The translations under genes and the position numbers were made by a program. Source: Salvator merianae (Eukaryota; Chordata; Lepidosauria; Squamata; Teiidae). Taken from it: a stretch of DNA of 64,000 nt. Below are positions 36,422 through 49,412 of the stretch, piece after piece (position 1 is the first letter of the stretch; each line of letters begins with the position of its first letter). The notes under the pieces were generated by a model. It worked only from the letters and a program-made list of their open reading frames with translations, searched no databases and was not told the origin of the DNA. The stretch lies in NCBI GenBank assembly GCA_003586115.2, contig QVOM02000101.1:29791289-29855288 (forward strand), in the 5' to 3' direction.

Positions 36422-37227
36422 TAGGGGTGTGCACGAAGCTTCGTACCACCCGAATTTCGATCGAATTTCGTGATTTCATTCCCTTCGCATTGAATGCGAA
36501 GGGCAACAGAAATCACGAAATCGAATTGCGAAGGTCCCTCAATTTTCGATGCATTTCGGGACCTTCGCAATTTGCCGCTGTCTCATCCCCCTAGGCTGAC
36601 AGCGCGCGCGCTGACAGCCTAGAGTGAATCAGGCAGGCAGCGAGCGGAAGAGGAGAAAACTCAAGTTGATTTTTCTTCTCTTCCGCTTGCCGTCTCATCC
36701 CCCTAGGCTGTCAGCACATGTGGGAGACGAAAGAAATCAACAGGAAGGAAGGGAGGGATTCCCTTCCCGGTGATTTCTCTGCTCTCCCGCCAGCTCTCTG
36801 ATTTACCCCACTCTGTCAGCGCGCACGCTGACAAGAGTAGGGTGAATCAGACAGCCGGCGGGAGACGAGAGAAATCAACAGGAAGGAAGGGAGAGATTCC
36901 CTTCCCGGTGATTTCTCTCGTCTCCTGCCGTCTCTCTGATTTACCCTACTCTGTCAGCGCGCGTGCTGACAGAGTAGGGTGAATCAGGGAGCCAGCAGCG
37001 AGCGGAAGAGGAGAAAAACTCAATGCGAAAAAAAGACCTTCGCCGCGAAGGTCTTTCCTTCGCGTTGAGTTTTCTCCGTTTCCGATGGGTCCCGTCGCTG
37101 CGAAGATTTTCGCATCGGAAACGAAAAGCGCCCTTTTCGCGCCTCTCGTTTTCGAGCGAAAACGAAGCCCCGGTGCTTCGCAGGGCTGCGAAGCGAAGAA
37201 GGGAAATTGCCTTCGTGCACATCCCTA
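36422..37227 (+). mobile_element. 806-bp non-autonomous hAT element, right-end derivative, inserted in LINE B
   Basis: Inverted ends TAGGGGTGTGCACGAA and TAGGGATGTGCACGAA with exact 8-bp flanking duplications. Its left part matches the reverse complement of the right end of the 8-kb element (61560-61940): GCGAAGGTCCC, CTCAATTTTCGATGCATTTCG, and a repeated unit with CTAGGCTGTCAGC and inverted GCTGACAG words. The middle carries several foldback units (36595-36630, 36810-36845, 36945-36985). CpG-rich. No transposase frame. Confidence 0.92.
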
Positions 37228-37235
37228 GTCAGAAA
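37228..37235. repeat. Target-site duplication GTCAGAAA (right)
   Basis: Exact copy of 36414-36421. Confidence 0.9.
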
Positions 37236-37963
37236 GTGTCATTGTGCTTCTTTATGAATCTATGGTGAGACCACACTTGGAATATTGTGTACAGTTCTGG
37301 TCACCTCACCACAGAAAGGATATTCTGGAACTGAGAAGGTGCAGAAAAGGGCAGCCATAATGATCAAGGGGCTGGAAAACCTTCCTTATGAAATCAGGCT
37401 GCAACGTCTTGACCTCTTCAGCCTTGAAAACTGACATTTAAGTGGAGACCTGATTGAAGTATAAAAAATCATGCACAGTATGGATAAGGTGGATAGAGAG
37501 AAATTCCTTTCTCTATTACACAACAGTAGAACTAGGGGGCACTTTATGAAACTGCTGGGTAGGAGAGTTATGAACAACAAGGGAAAGTTTTTCGTTTGTT
37601 TGTTTTTTTTGTTTTACACCCAGAGGGTCATCGCTCTATGGAACCTATTACCATAAGAGGTGGTGACAGCAATCAGCCTGGATAGCTTTAAGAAAGGATT
37701 GGACAGATTCATGGAGGTCAGGTGTATCAGTGGCTACTAGAATGGATGCCTAGGTACTATCTCCAGGTTGGAAACACAGGCAGGATGTTTGTAAAACCAT
37801 TTGTTGGGAGTCAAGAGCAGGTGAAGGTTTTGCCTTTTATTCCTCTTGAGAATGCCCAGAAGCAATTGGTGGGCCACTGTGTGGAACAGAATGCTGGACT
37901 AGATGGGCCATGGTCTAACCCAGCTAGGCTCCTATTATGTTCTTATGTTATGTTCCTATGAGA
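37236..37963 (+). pseudogene. LINE B, C-terminal reverse transcriptase part and 3' end
   Basis: Continues the frame from 36421: the translation reads through an [20 protein letters not shown] block, a KRAA-MIKGLENLPYEIRL block, then DKVDREKFLSLLHNSRTRGHF. A TTTG-rich stretch sits at about 37594-37615. The 3' end has the TGGACTAGATGGGCC block and finishes in TTCTTATG-type short repeats (about 37936-37963), as is usual for this LINE group in reptiles. Stops and frameshifts make it inactive. A second copy is at 49106-49826 on the minus strand. Confidence 0.8.
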
Positions 37964-38639
37964 ACCAGCAATGCCACAGAAATCTTTGGGTCTGCAGCTT
38001 TAAGGAGAGTGTTGAAAGGGGCAGTGTAGTGAAATTTATGGTGCAATGGTTTAAGGAAATGCTACCTAATATGATAGTTACAGAAGAGGACATAACCCAT
38101 GCTCATAGGAGCCTAGATCTCAAACTACAGGAAATTATAATAGTGTGTGACCACTACAAAATTAAATACAACCTATAGTACACCTTGAGGGCTAAGGTTG
38201 ATCTCTCAAATACTGGAGGTTGGGTGAAGATCCTTCTGGATCTTGCTACTGAAACCATTAGTAAAATGATTTTACTAATGGTTATTAGTAAAATAGTTGT
38301 TTATTAAAATGTATTAGTAAAAATGAGAAGCTTAACCTTTTTTTTTTATTTTCAGGTCTTTTGAAAGCACATTGCAGATGGAATTATATTAAAATACTCA
38401 CCCTCCCACTAGAATTCATAAGAGAGAGAATAGAGCTTGAATCTAATGGGTTCCTGACCCCTTCCCTTTGCCAAAAATGTTATTTGTTACTTTGCATGTT
38501 TATGATAAAGTTGTCATTGTTTCATGTTTGTTAGGAATTGATTGCCACGTAACCTGATTTTTTTTCAACAATTATTAATTTGATAGTATGAGGAATAGAT
38601 AAGTGTTTCTTTAAATTTATGTAATGACTGGTCTGAAAG
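37964..38639. other. Intergenic DNA, nothing recognised
   Basis: Contains a short local repeat of TTAGTAAAA words at about 38258-38325 and a poly-T tract; nothing coding. Confidence 0.35.
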
Positions 38640-39895
38640 TTTTTTCTTTGAATGTCAAAAGGACTAATGATGTAATTGAGTGAAAGAAAATAGAAAGGTT
38701 TATGATTTATGAGAAAGCCCGAATGTATTTCCTTCAGGAGACTCAACATCATCAAAAAGATATTTTCTCATCCCCAATTTACAAAAGAATACTTGTCACC
38801 TGGCATTTCAAAATCTAGGGGAATTGCTACTGTAATACACCCTTCTTTAGCAGCTCAAGTAGAGGGAACTTGTATTGATCAAAGTGGCACATACATATTT
38901 CCCAATACAAAAGTAGGAGACCAGAAACTAACTCTAGCTCTAATCTACTCTCCACATACAGAATCTTTCTTCATTTGCTACTGGAGATTCAGTTGGGTGG
39001 GTGGGATATGAATGCTATATTGGAGCCTAAATTAGACTATAAATATATCAGCATCCCCACTAATAAACTAAATCAATTATGTTTTTTAACCTGATGAATA
39101 AATTTTAATTAATTTATTATTTTACAGTCCATAATAAATCAAATAAGGAAATTCTCATAAATTGTACTCATAAATTGATTATATTTTGTCTCTAAACAAT
39201 TAATTCCTTCTCTAATTTCCTCCTCAATAGGTTCCATAATGTTTTAATACTATGCCCCAACATCAGCCTCATTCACCCTTAATTTATTCTCATCAATAGA
39301 TTGTATCTGGCATAGGAACTCAAATTTACTTACCAAGCAGTCCACAGTTTAAAGAAGCAAACAAGAACTTAATGAATATTTTAAATATAATTCCAATCCA
39401 GATACCTCTACACAGTTGTTATGGGAAGCAATGAAACCAGTGGCTAGGAACATCTTAATTTCACACAGTAACTGGTTAGGCAAACAAATAGAAATCAGTA
39501 AATCCCGTCTGACTCAGGAACTCAAGGAATTGAAAATAACCCATGGCAAGACAGGTGAAACTAAAAATGATAAACATGCACGCACACACACCTGGAATTG
39601 AATATCCTAGAAACTAAAAACATTGCCAAATCACATTTTTGTTTCAAACTTAAACAGTACATCTATAGAAACAGAAATTCTAAATGGTGGTGAATTATCT
39701 TAAATGCAGAAAAATTAGAAATAAAGTATTGACACTCCATAACCTAGACAAGTCTAGGTGGACTGCTGGTAATGAAGAGATCTCAGAGATGCTTCACCAT
39801 TTTTGCTCCCACTTATACTCAGACCATCCAGTAAACTCTGAGCCCTTAAGTGACTACCTCAAATCAGCACAATTACCTGCATTGATGCCATGACA
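38640..39895 (+). pseudogene. L1 ORF2 fragments (endonuclease and early reverse transcriptase region)
   Basis: At 38709-39011 the frame contains FTKEYLSPGISKSRGIATVIHP, resembling the part of the L1 apurinic-type endonuclease that follows the FLQETH motif. Further on, 39416-39601 gives LLWEAMKPVARNILISHS-type sequence and 39760-39893 gives EISEMLHHFCSHLYS, matching the linker between endonuclease and polymerase in L1 ORF2. Several stops and frame changes separate them, and the polymerase core is absent. Different L1 segment from that at 20290-22520. Confidence 0.65.
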
Positions 39896-39939
39896 TATAT
39901 CAGTGTCTTCTTTGGTTTTCATGAGCTAACAGATAAGGG

Positions 39940-40697
39940 TAGGGATGTGCAGGATTTTTTTTCTTCTTCCTAATATGCATTTCACTGGAAATCGAATGTT
40001 GCCAATGCTCACATTCGAATGAAATGGCAACGTCAAAAATTATTTTCAATTTTCGATGAAAAAACTTTCGCAGGAGCAGGATGCTTTGCCACACCCAAAG
40101 AGGCGGTGATGGCAACACAGCTGCCAGACAAGCTGGGCTTGCATGTTCCATGAAGAAAGCACTGCACTGGCTTCTGTGACAGGGGGGAGCCCTGGGATGC
40201 AAGCTGGTTGCTACTAAAAATCTCCCTCTTAAAGGTGTCACTGGGGATGTAGGAAGCAACATACCTTTTCTCTGGAAACTTAGGTGCTGCCATCAGGATC
40301 AAAGCTGCCCTGTCCAGGTAAAGCACAACAGAAAAAAAAGATCTTCCAAGAGCTCACAGGCTGTGGCAGTCCCATCAGGATCCCATTTCCTCTCCTGTTG
40401 CTCAGAACAGTAGAGGCAGCAGCCAAGAGGCTACAGCAACCGGAAGGAAATACTAAAATGAAAAGCAAAACCATGTGGGTTGCTTTTTGCCAATGCCAGC
40501 TGCAGCAGCAGAGCAAAAAGCAGAGGAAGGAAGGCAATCCAAAGATTATGAAATATCACTGAAAAAGTGGATAATTTTTGACTTCGACTTGATGCTCTGT
40601 GAAAGGTAAGTAATCCATTTGATTTCATATGAAAGTGGTCAAAAACACCGTTTTCATACAAAATGCAAACTGGACAAACATTTTTGGCACATCCTTA
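39940..40697 (+). mobile_element. 758-bp non-autonomous hAT element
   Basis: Left end TAGGGATGTGCAGG and right end GGCACATCCTTA are inverted and flanked by GATAAGGG (39932-39939) and GATAACGG (40698-40705), an 8-bp duplication with one change. The interior resembles 381-1220, not the 8-kb element, so this is a separate subfamily using similar ends. Confidence 0.82.
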
Positions 40698-40705
40698 GAT
40701 AACGG

Positions 40706-41934
40706 TGTGCCTTTGTTTAAAAATAAAATTTTATATCACCACTAGGCAGTAAAGAGAATGGAGAAAGCATATCTGCAAAATAAGAAACAATAGAGCTAGC
40801 TGTTACACCAAAATAAATTAGCAGTCCCTTCTGATTTAATTCCCACTGAGATCAACTTTCTTTTATAATACTTTTCTGGTTCCCAACCTCAGTCTATGAC
40901 AGGTTACTTTGTACAACTCCATCCCTCTGATCCTTCCCCTTCCTCTTTCCTCTTGGATTGGATCCCATCCCATCACTCAATATTTGCCTACCAGGGTATG
41001 TGTGGATAAGACCACCTCCCTCTGTCTCCAGGAAGGATAAAGGGGGGGGGGAGATTCCCCATTCTTGGCATTGAAGGAAGGATGGTGGGAGAGAGGAGTA
41101 TTGTGGAAAAGCTTCAAGAAAATTACTAGAAAACCTGGGTGATAACTCAATAGCTTATTGTGACCTCATGCTGAAAGGTGTGTGTGTGTGCATCTGTCTG
41201 TCTGTCTCTGTGTCTGTGTGTCAAAGAATATCTGGAAGGGGGATGGGGGCATCAAGCATGTCTATGTGTACACCGATTCAATTGTGCAATTGCACATATA
41301 CAGGAGGGGAAGTGGGGGTACCCCAAGCTGATCCCATTTTACCCCTGAAAGGCTGCAAGAACAAAACCAACCATATGATGGTGCAGGTTTCTTGCAGGTT
41401 TCCTCTCTCTGGATGTCTCTCAGCCACTGTGATAATGGGGTAAGGGGGGCTAGCTTGTGGTGACTCCATCCTTTGACATGATCACACCAAAGTAAAGACA
41501 GGTTAAGATGTTCAGCACCCTTAGCCTTCAAAGTGGGTGAATTCAGTTTCTACAAGTCATCTTTCATTGTCAGTCTGCCTGTGAGTGCTGACTTGGGTGA
41601 TGTGAGCAAGGTGCCTGTAGCCTCTTTTCCAAATGTGAAGGGAGCACAGGCATTCCTGGCTCATTCTATTTTAAAGGCAGAGCAAATCCATGTTTGCATA
41701 CTTATCCATGTGAACATCAAAAAAAAAAAAAATAGCATTGTCTATTGTGCATTGAGAATTTATTCCCAGTTTAATAAACAGTTTGGTATCAATGCACACC
41801 TACAAATCTTCCTTAATTATTTACTAGACTGCGAGCATACAAGAGTTCCTAAAACAGAAGATTCAGGGAGAAAAAAATGCATCCAAAGCAGAAAATCTAC
41901 AGAAGAAACCAAACAATATATGCATTTAAAAAAA
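40706..41934. other. Intergenic DNA, nothing recognised
   Basis: G run at about 41042-41051, GT/CTGT stretch at about 41178-41222. The 174-codon ORF at 41533-42057 is only meaningful in its last part, which belongs to the LINE that follows. Confidence 0.35.
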
Positions 41935-42511
41935 AAAAATTCACACAGATCAATATTGATACACAACTACCACCTGCCTGTGCCAAAGAACTGGTGGGAG
42001 CACAAACTGGAAATGGCCACTGAAAATGAAAATGTCAAACTAGTCTGGGACTTCTGAATACAGACCGACAAAGTTTTGGAACATAATATTCTGGACCTCC
42101 CGATCATGGAAGAAAAAAAAAAAAATGTGGATTGTCAATGTTGCCATAACTGGTGACAGTAGAATTGAAGAGAAGCAACTGGAAAAACTTACCCGATATG
42201 AAGATCTTAAGATCAAATTGCAACGGCTCTGGCACAAACCGGTGCAGGTGGTCCCAGTGGTAATCGGCACACCAGGTGGCATACCTAAAGACCTTGGCCA
42301 GCCCTTGAAAACAATAGGTGCTGACAAAATCACCATCTGTCAGTTGCAAAAGGCCACTCTACTCAGTTCTTCACGCATCATTCGCCAGTGTATCATACAG
42401 TCCTAGGTGCTTTGAAAGTGTCCAATGTGTGAAAAACTATGAAAGCCAGTACTGTGATCTTGTTTGCTGTGTTTACTGTTGTTTTTTAAATACATAATAA
42501 TAATAATAATA
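41935..42511 (+). pseudogene. R4/Dong-like LINE, C-terminal endonuclease end, copy 1
   Basis: The frames read PVPKNWWEHKLEMATENENVK, then after a small shift MWIVNVAITGDSRIEEKQLEKL, then DLKIKLQRLW and VVPVVIGTPGGIPKDL, ending with LLSSSRIIRQCI. This order (the block before the restriction-like endonuclease, the Asp-containing core of that nuclease, a PVVIG block and an ILRK-like finish) is typical of non-LTR elements with a restriction-like endonuclease such as the R4/Dong group. A poly-A run at about 42112-42124 breaks the frame. It ends in an AAT repeat (42497-42511). Confidence 0.65.
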
Positions 42512-44129
42512 TAAATGGTCTAAGTCATTTCAAGCAAACATAGATAGTTCTTTAATGGTCAGGTTTAATAATCTTACATCTCTGAAATTCCAAGATGTAT
42601 TGTATTTATAACGATTAAAAAAGAAAAGAATAAAAACAGAATAGACTAACGCAGTCCAAAAACATTAAAATCTGTTACACTGCAAGCTTTAACCCTCAGC
42701 TTCATAAACCTACTCTAGTACTGAAAAACCAATACTGATTATATGTAATTATATGTACTGATTATGTGTAAATAATTTTGTTTTAACAGAGAAATTGCAT
42801 TTAACATATTTCTCAATGTTAAGCGGAGCCCACACACAATGATAAAATGAATGATCTGAAGAGAGGAAGCACAGAGCCCAGCCCCAAGGCAGTAAGCACA
42901 CTTCACACACACACACACACTTCATCCCCACAAACATTGATGCTGAGAATGAAAATGTCCAGCTTTGACATTTCCAACCACAGTCATTAAGTAATGCACA
43001 GTAACAGTGCTGGAAATCAACCATTTTCTCTATGTTGCTTAATGCCCATCGATGAATTGACCTACCATCCAGGTAAGTCACCTTCTCCACTGCTGTCAGT
43101 CTGCATGGCAGCAGCCCATGTTCCCAAGTGCAGGGACAAGTTAGTCCACTATGCAAAAGGTTTGCTTCTGCAATCAGTTAGTTATAAGCCCCAGGGTGCA
43201 GTCGTCTGCAGATAGTGTCCCATTGGGATCCTGCCAGCCATATTTTTTGCCCATGGGGATCCTACCTAAATATGGTGAAGAATAGCTGGCGGTACTATGA
43301 AACAAGACAGCAGCCAAAAGGGGTTTAATGTGACTATATAATTTACATTTGGCATCTGCCAAGTCTGTCCAAACTCAAATCACAACAAGCATAGTGTGAT
43401 CTATACTTGGGCAATAGAGACAGCAAAGAAACAGTTATATATATATATTTATATATATATATTCTAGAATTGTACCTGTTAAGTCTACATGCAGTGGAGC
43501 TGTTTAAGATTGGGGAAGAACTAATTCAAATTCCATCTCCTAAGAATTTCCCTCCAGTGATCCATTGCAATAGTTTAATGAGATTGGGGGAGGTGTGGGT
43601 GAAGTTCTTTGCTTTTCTGATAAAATCTCTCACATTTGAACTAATTTGAATTTCTCTATTAGGCCAGAATCTAATAGTGGAATGCTCAGTAACTTCCTTT
43701 CCAAAATTACACTGGTAGATCTATTTCAATTTCTAACTTCTAAGGATATAGTGACTTGAAGTTGTGTGCCTTGCTACCCATTCCCTTGATACTAGCTCAA
43801 CATGGCTTCTTTCATCTTGCCAGGGAGGTTGTAAGAGACGGTCTTAATAATTTCACAAATGGATTTATTTATTTTGTCTTACAGAGGTGATTGTAAGAAG
43901 TCTTATTAGATTCCTCAGAGATAAGCAATTATAGGCCAGTTTTAATATTCCTTTGCTAGGTAGAAAACTAGCTTCTTAGGTCCCCATAGTCTTGGAGGAA
44001 ACATACAATCAAGTCTACTATGAAACTAGTTTTCAGGTGGGCAGTGGGACTAAGATTGTTTTAGTTAGTATGATGGATGATCTTCCCCTGGAATTAGACT
44101 GAAGGAATTCAATTCTTTTTTGTCCTTTT
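42512..44129. other. Intergenic DNA, nothing recognised
   Basis: CA tract at about 42906-42921 and an AT-rich repeat at about 43434-43462. No coding family recognised. Confidence 0.35.
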
Positions 44130-44240
44130 GGAAATTTGTGTGGCATTTGATACAGTCAACCGCGATACCATAGCATGTTATCTCCAAATGCCAGGGATAA
44201 AATGTAAAGTTTTGTACAGTGGTTCCACTCCTATCTTCCA
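44130..44240 (+). pseudogene. LINE A fragment, motif A region
   Basis: Translation gives AFDTVNRDTI followed by a loop and LYSGSTPIFQGHL-like text, the same segment as 29311-29350. Only about 110 bases are recognisable. Confidence 0.5.
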
Positions 44241-44776
44241 GGGGCATCTGGCATATTGGAAAATGTCTCCATGAACTGTAACTATCTTGACCAGTGAGGG
44301 GACTGCTTTTTAGGGGTTCTCTGCTATAGCACTCCCTGGTGTAGCTTCCACGCCCAACTGGCAGACATGGGAAGCCATGTCCCCATTTGGCACACAATGA
44401 CGGGAGGAATCCATGATCCTAACACACTGATGGCACAGTTCAAAAGGACAGTGTGGAAGATACCATAGAGTCTACATCAATTAACTAAATGTAACAGTAC
44501 ATTATTAATTCCCAGTAACTTCATTAGTAAGACATATGCACTCCTCATGAATCTGTTATTCTTGGGCAACTGATTCTAAAGCCATGACTCCACTTCCTGG
44601 AGAAGGTTCCAGGTAAAGTGTCTTCTGCCACTGAGTCTTCATTTGCAATGGCAATAGGAACCGCATGCTGATCGCGCCACTCCATTAATGGGCACTGTCA
44701 CCAATGAAAGCACCAGTTTCACAGGTTGTGATTTCCCATACTAAAAGGAAGCACTCTCAGCTGTTGCTGGAAAAAG
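44241..44776. other. Intergenic DNA, nothing recognised
   Basis: No recognised feature. Confidence 0.35.
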
Positions 44777-44778
44777 GA

Positions 44779-44850
<72 letters not shown>

Positions 44851-44860
44851 AAAAGAAAGA
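44777..44860. repeat. GAAA microsatellite
   Basis: About 20 GAAA units. Confidence 0.97.
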
Positions 44861-46064
44861 TGCCTCACCACTCAAAAATGGAGACAAGGTGACATCATTT
44901 TCAGCTGTGATCACATTGCCTCCCCGGCACATTCAGGGATGAGCCACCTTGACCCAGCCTAACAGTTACACCCTTGCCCATTTAAAATCAAAACAAAATG
45001 AAGCCAAGCCATTGTAGGCAAATCATAATAGTTCTACAAAAATAGAGGGTCTGAAGGATTCCTTCCATTTTTCTTTCCTAAAGAATTTATAACTTCCCAG
45101 AGCAGCTAGTAAGTTTATTATGGCAAAGGCTAGTAAGTTTATTATGATAAAGTCATTTGAAATGCTACCACAAAGTATCCATACATCACAGCATTCAAGG
45201 AAAAAAAATGGCTGCCCTCCTGCCCTCCCAAGATCATGCTAAAACTTTGTAAGCACCTTTAGAACATCTTCTGAAGACATCAGCATATTTTTCATTCTTG
45301 CTTGCTTTTTTTGCCCCTCTCTTTATCACAGAAACAACTTTGCTGGCATTTTAGAAATTACAGAGTCTCTGCTTGTATTTTATGAACATAGGAAAGATGC
45401 AGAACAGTTTTTATTTTTAGAGCATTGCATTTTGTATCCAAGTGCCAGACTCGCAGTTCCAGATACATCTTTCTGTAGAGGCATTTCCTTTGGCTTGATA
45501 TTCTTAACACTCACTCAACAAGTTGCAGTATGGCATTTGTCACTAAACCATGTTTACTCCAGGGAGCAGTGTCATTTGCTCATGACATTTTCTGGTGGTA
45601 TCTGAGAGAAAACAGAACTTTGGAATTTTAAAAATGCTCAGAATTAGCTTTAGAATAAACGCTCTGAAAAGTCACCATTCATGAAGCTAATTTTTATCCA
45701 TAAGAGAGGTGATTAATGCTGAGTAACACTAACCCCAAAACTTCACTTACGGTGGAAATCCTCATATAGTATGTCACCCTTGTAGTTTTGCTGAGTTCTT
45801 TATACATGACTAATAGGAAAACAACCAGGACCATCTAAAACTTTCCTTAAAAATCTTCCCTTAAAAAAAAAAAAAAATAATAATTAAAAAAAGCTAAAGA
45901 TATCACCAAGCTGAGCTTGATTCCAAACAACTGCATGGACTCATAGCAACATTGAGGAAGGTTTTGTTGTTGCCCATATATTTTGAGTTCATAGACTAGC
46001 CTTCAGTCTTGGATTTTCAAGTGATCTCCATTCAAGTACTTACCAGTTTATATTTTCAAACTAA
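44861..46064. other. Intergenic DNA, nothing recognised
   Basis: Poly-A tract at about 45861-45877; nothing else recognised. Confidence 0.35.
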
Positions 46065-46239
46065 GGCCCTTTCTCCACTAAATCTTATTCTGGATTATAT
46101 CCTAAAAGAGAAACTTGGCATCTGTATACTAGTACAGATGATGACAGGCCCTGGGTGGGGCTGTCATCTGCACCAATATGCAAATAGCAGATCCCTGTTC
46201 TATGATAAGATCCAGAATAAGGACCAAAGCAGAAAGGTT
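46065..46239. mobile_element. 175-bp inverted-repeat mini-element, family A, copy 2
   Basis: Ends GGCCCTTTCTCCAC and AGCAGAAAGGTTC are inverted, with inner pairs TATTCTGGATTATATC and GATCCAGAATAAGG. Same layout as 17428-17609 but more diverged. Confidence 0.65.
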
Positions 46240-46952
46240 CTATGTTAACGCTGGATAGGTGCTGCCACTTATTGAGGCGCTCTCCCTCTCTCCACATTTA
46301 GTCCTTACCAATAAATATATAGGACCATCAACAATTGAATAGTAAAGTGCTCTTAGTTCCCAATCATCATCATCATCATCATCATCATGCATAAAAAACA
46401 TGAGCTATAGTATATTATTTTGCTATTCAATTTATGCAATTATGATTTTTAACTCTTGACTTTTAATTTGGTCTTGCGTAGATGTAGTGCTTCAACTAAA
46501 GGATGAAGTGATCACAAACAAAAATAAATAAAAGAAAGGGAACTGTTCCATTTGACTACATAATTATCTGTAGATTTATCTTGAGTTTTTTTAAAACCCT
46601 CAAAATGGCTTACAAAATACACTGGGGAGAAATCAAAACCTAAAACAGCAGGAACCACAATCTGGTATAATATCCCAAGGGCAGTTGTTTAGGCAAATTA
46701 GGCCACTGCTTCCACATCCAATCCCTCCTTCTCTTATACTTGTATTATGTATCTTCACCAAAAATGAGATGTAACTGGTAGTCTTTATGATTTCCTGCTC
46801 TCCCCCCCCCCCAAGAATTCAAACTGATTCTGCAGATGTAAGGGCGGGAAGCCTCTTCCCTGCATGCTCTAAGTTTCTCTAATTTGTCAAATTAATTTTC
46901 TGGTCCATATCAGATACATTCTAGAGTATGCATGTTTCTTCTATTCCTATGA

Positions 46953-46953
<1 letters not shown>
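46240..46953. other. Intergenic DNA with small repeats
   Basis: An ATC microsatellite (46362-46388) and a C run (about 46802-46812). Bases 46590-46650 resemble the 3' end of reptile LINEs on the minus strand, too short to assign. Confidence 0.35.

Positions 46954-47043
<90 letters not shown>
46954..47043. repeat. ATT microsatellite (AAT tail of the minus-strand LINE)
   Basis: About 30 ATT units. It lies at the 3' side of the minus-strand R4-like copy, matching the AAT tail of the plus-strand copy at 42497. Confidence 0.95.
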
Positions 47044-48560
47044 TCACATTCATAGATAGACTGGATCAAACTTAATGATTCAAGTCTAACCATGGACTTA
47101 AGAGCCATTATGATATCAGAGAATAGACAGTATTATCATAATAAAATGTGACATCATAGCTGCCAGTTCTTTAGCTGGTGTTGGTCTTGATTTTGCATTG
47201 AGTTCTTTCCAAAAACGTAGATGGTGTACTTTATTGACATAAGACGCGTGCATATCCAAGCAGTGTGGCCTTTTTCAGTTAACCAGTGGAGATCTAGTCA
47301 CTATGTAGATCTTCTAAGTATCAACCAAGGGGGTTTTTTTTGGTGTGGTGTTTTTTTTTTTTTTTTTTATATGCCACCCAGTGTGTCGATAACCACAACT
47401 GCTGGCTGTGCCATAGTCTTTTAATTTCAATTTCAATTTTAATCTCAATCTTCAAATCTTGATATTTTGTGATCTTCTCAAGTTCTTCGTTTGTGACTCT
47501 ACTCTCACCAGACACAGCTACATCAATAATCCAAATTTTCTTCTTCTCGACTACAGTTAAATCTGGTGAACTATGCACAAAAACTTTATCAGCTTGTATA
47601 TAAAAGTCCAATAGTATTTTGATCTGTTTATTTTCTATCACTGTTTCAATAGTATGCTCCTACCAGTTCTTTGTTGGCAAATTATATATTTATAGATATT
47701 CCATTGTATCATTTTAACAACAATCTTAAGCCTTTCTTTATAATCAATCTGTGTGATCTTTTTGCATGAACTGTATATATGGTCCACTGTTTAAACAAAT
47801 TCTTTGCACAATTGACATTTCACATCAGCTGATGATTTTTTCAATCCTGACTTTGACTGCATTTATTCTTGAGCAGTTAAAAGCAATTATTCAGTTTCTT
47901 CTTCTTTTTTTTCTTAATATTCCAGTTCTGAGTCATTGCCAGGTTTTATTAGTATCCAGTCTTCCCTTGATCTTTTCCAGAAATAGGTAACATAGCATTT
48001 TTCCTTGCTAGCTTTATAATCTTGTTTTTATTACATTTTTTTCTTATATTCTCATTTTGTTTTTTATCCTTTCAGTACCTTTTGATTATTAACTTCTATC
48101 AATGCCTGTTCTTGGTTATCTTTTACATAATCAACCTAGTACATGTTTTTTTTTTTCTTCAACTGTTTGTTTTCCTTGAAATAAACCTCTGCCATCAATT
48201 CTATGGAGCAGATATAATCTATCAATGTCATTATGAGGATGTAGTGTGAACTGCATAGTCATCAATTTTCTTGATTTTTGATCAAGACTGTCCAATTCAG
48301 CTTGTGTCCAATTTACAATTCTGGCTATCATATGATGGGTATGGGCCAGATGTTGATGGTTTTGATGACATTGCCTTTATTCAATTTGATTGTTGTTATT
48401 GTTTTTGCTGTTGTTATCTCTGCTAATGCATCACTTTAGATTTACTCACATTAGTCAGCATCTACCATTTTGTTGCCCAATATGGTTACTATCACTGTCA
48501 ATAATTTGGTGTTAACAACAAATCTGGTTATTTTATTTCCCACTTCTAATTCTAGATTGT
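47044..48560 (-). pseudogene. R4/Dong-like LINE, C-terminal part, copy 2
   Basis: On the minus strand, 48331 down to 48131 reads IVNWTQAELDSLDQKSRKLMT followed by NDIDRLYLLHRIDGRGL, a landmark of R4/Dong-type elements after the polymerase. Further along, 47641 to 47321 reads FYIQADKVFVHSSPDL and KIWIIDVAVSGESRV, then LEKITKYQDLKIEI, the restriction-like endonuclease core, with Asp at IID. The two Asp/Ser-Arg words match copy 1 at 41935-42511. Frames are broken throughout. The upstream limit is approximate. Confidence 0.7.
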
Positions 48561-49105
48561 TTATGAGAAATGTAGAAAGTGCCTGTCATAGAACAAAACC
48601 TTCTACAAAACTTATTAAATTTCTTCATTATGAAAAATGTCAGTATACTCCTGCTCTCTTCTTTCTTTTCCTTAACCGGTCACTTTTTCTTAAGAATGTC
48701 TGTCTTTTCATTCCATGACTGTTAAAGCTAACTACACTTACTCACAACTGTTTGTAAATATTTCAGGAAAGTGACTGATGAGGACATGTCACATCACAAA
48801 ACAACAACAACAACAAAACAACTGTTGCTGTTTTATTTCAACTTCTTATTTCATTTTTAAGCATTAAATTGTTCAGAAAAGTAGAAGGAATTCTAGGAAA
48901 TTTGTTAGAAGGACTTTTCCTTGACCAAGCCATCTTGCCTACCTTTGACTAAGACCAGTACTCCTAAGGCAGTATCTAAACACAATGTGCGAGGTGGGAG
49001 GGGGGCAGACAGAAATTTCACTCTGAAGGAGTGGATGGGACACCCTCACTTGTGTCCAAACCTCCAGCTGTTGGAGATGACACTGGGTTGGCATAATTGA
49101 CTAAA
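48561..49105. other. Intergenic DNA, nothing recognised
   Basis: No recognised feature. Confidence 0.35.
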
Positions 49106-49412
49106 TATAAGAGGAGCCCTGCTGGATCAGGCCATGACCCATCTAGATCATAATCCTGTTTCACACAGTGTCCCACCAATTGTTTCTGGGCATTCTCAAT
49201 CAGAATAAAAAGGCAAAACCTTCACCTTGACTCCCTGCAAATGACCTTTAGAAGCATCTTGCCTGTCTCTCCATCCTGGAGGCAGTACCAAGGCATCCAT
49301 TCTAGTAGACATTGATACACCTGACCTCCATGAATTTGTCCAATCTGTTCTTAAAGCTATCCAGGGTGATTGCTGTCACCACATCTTCTGGGAATAAATT
49401 CCATAGATCAAT

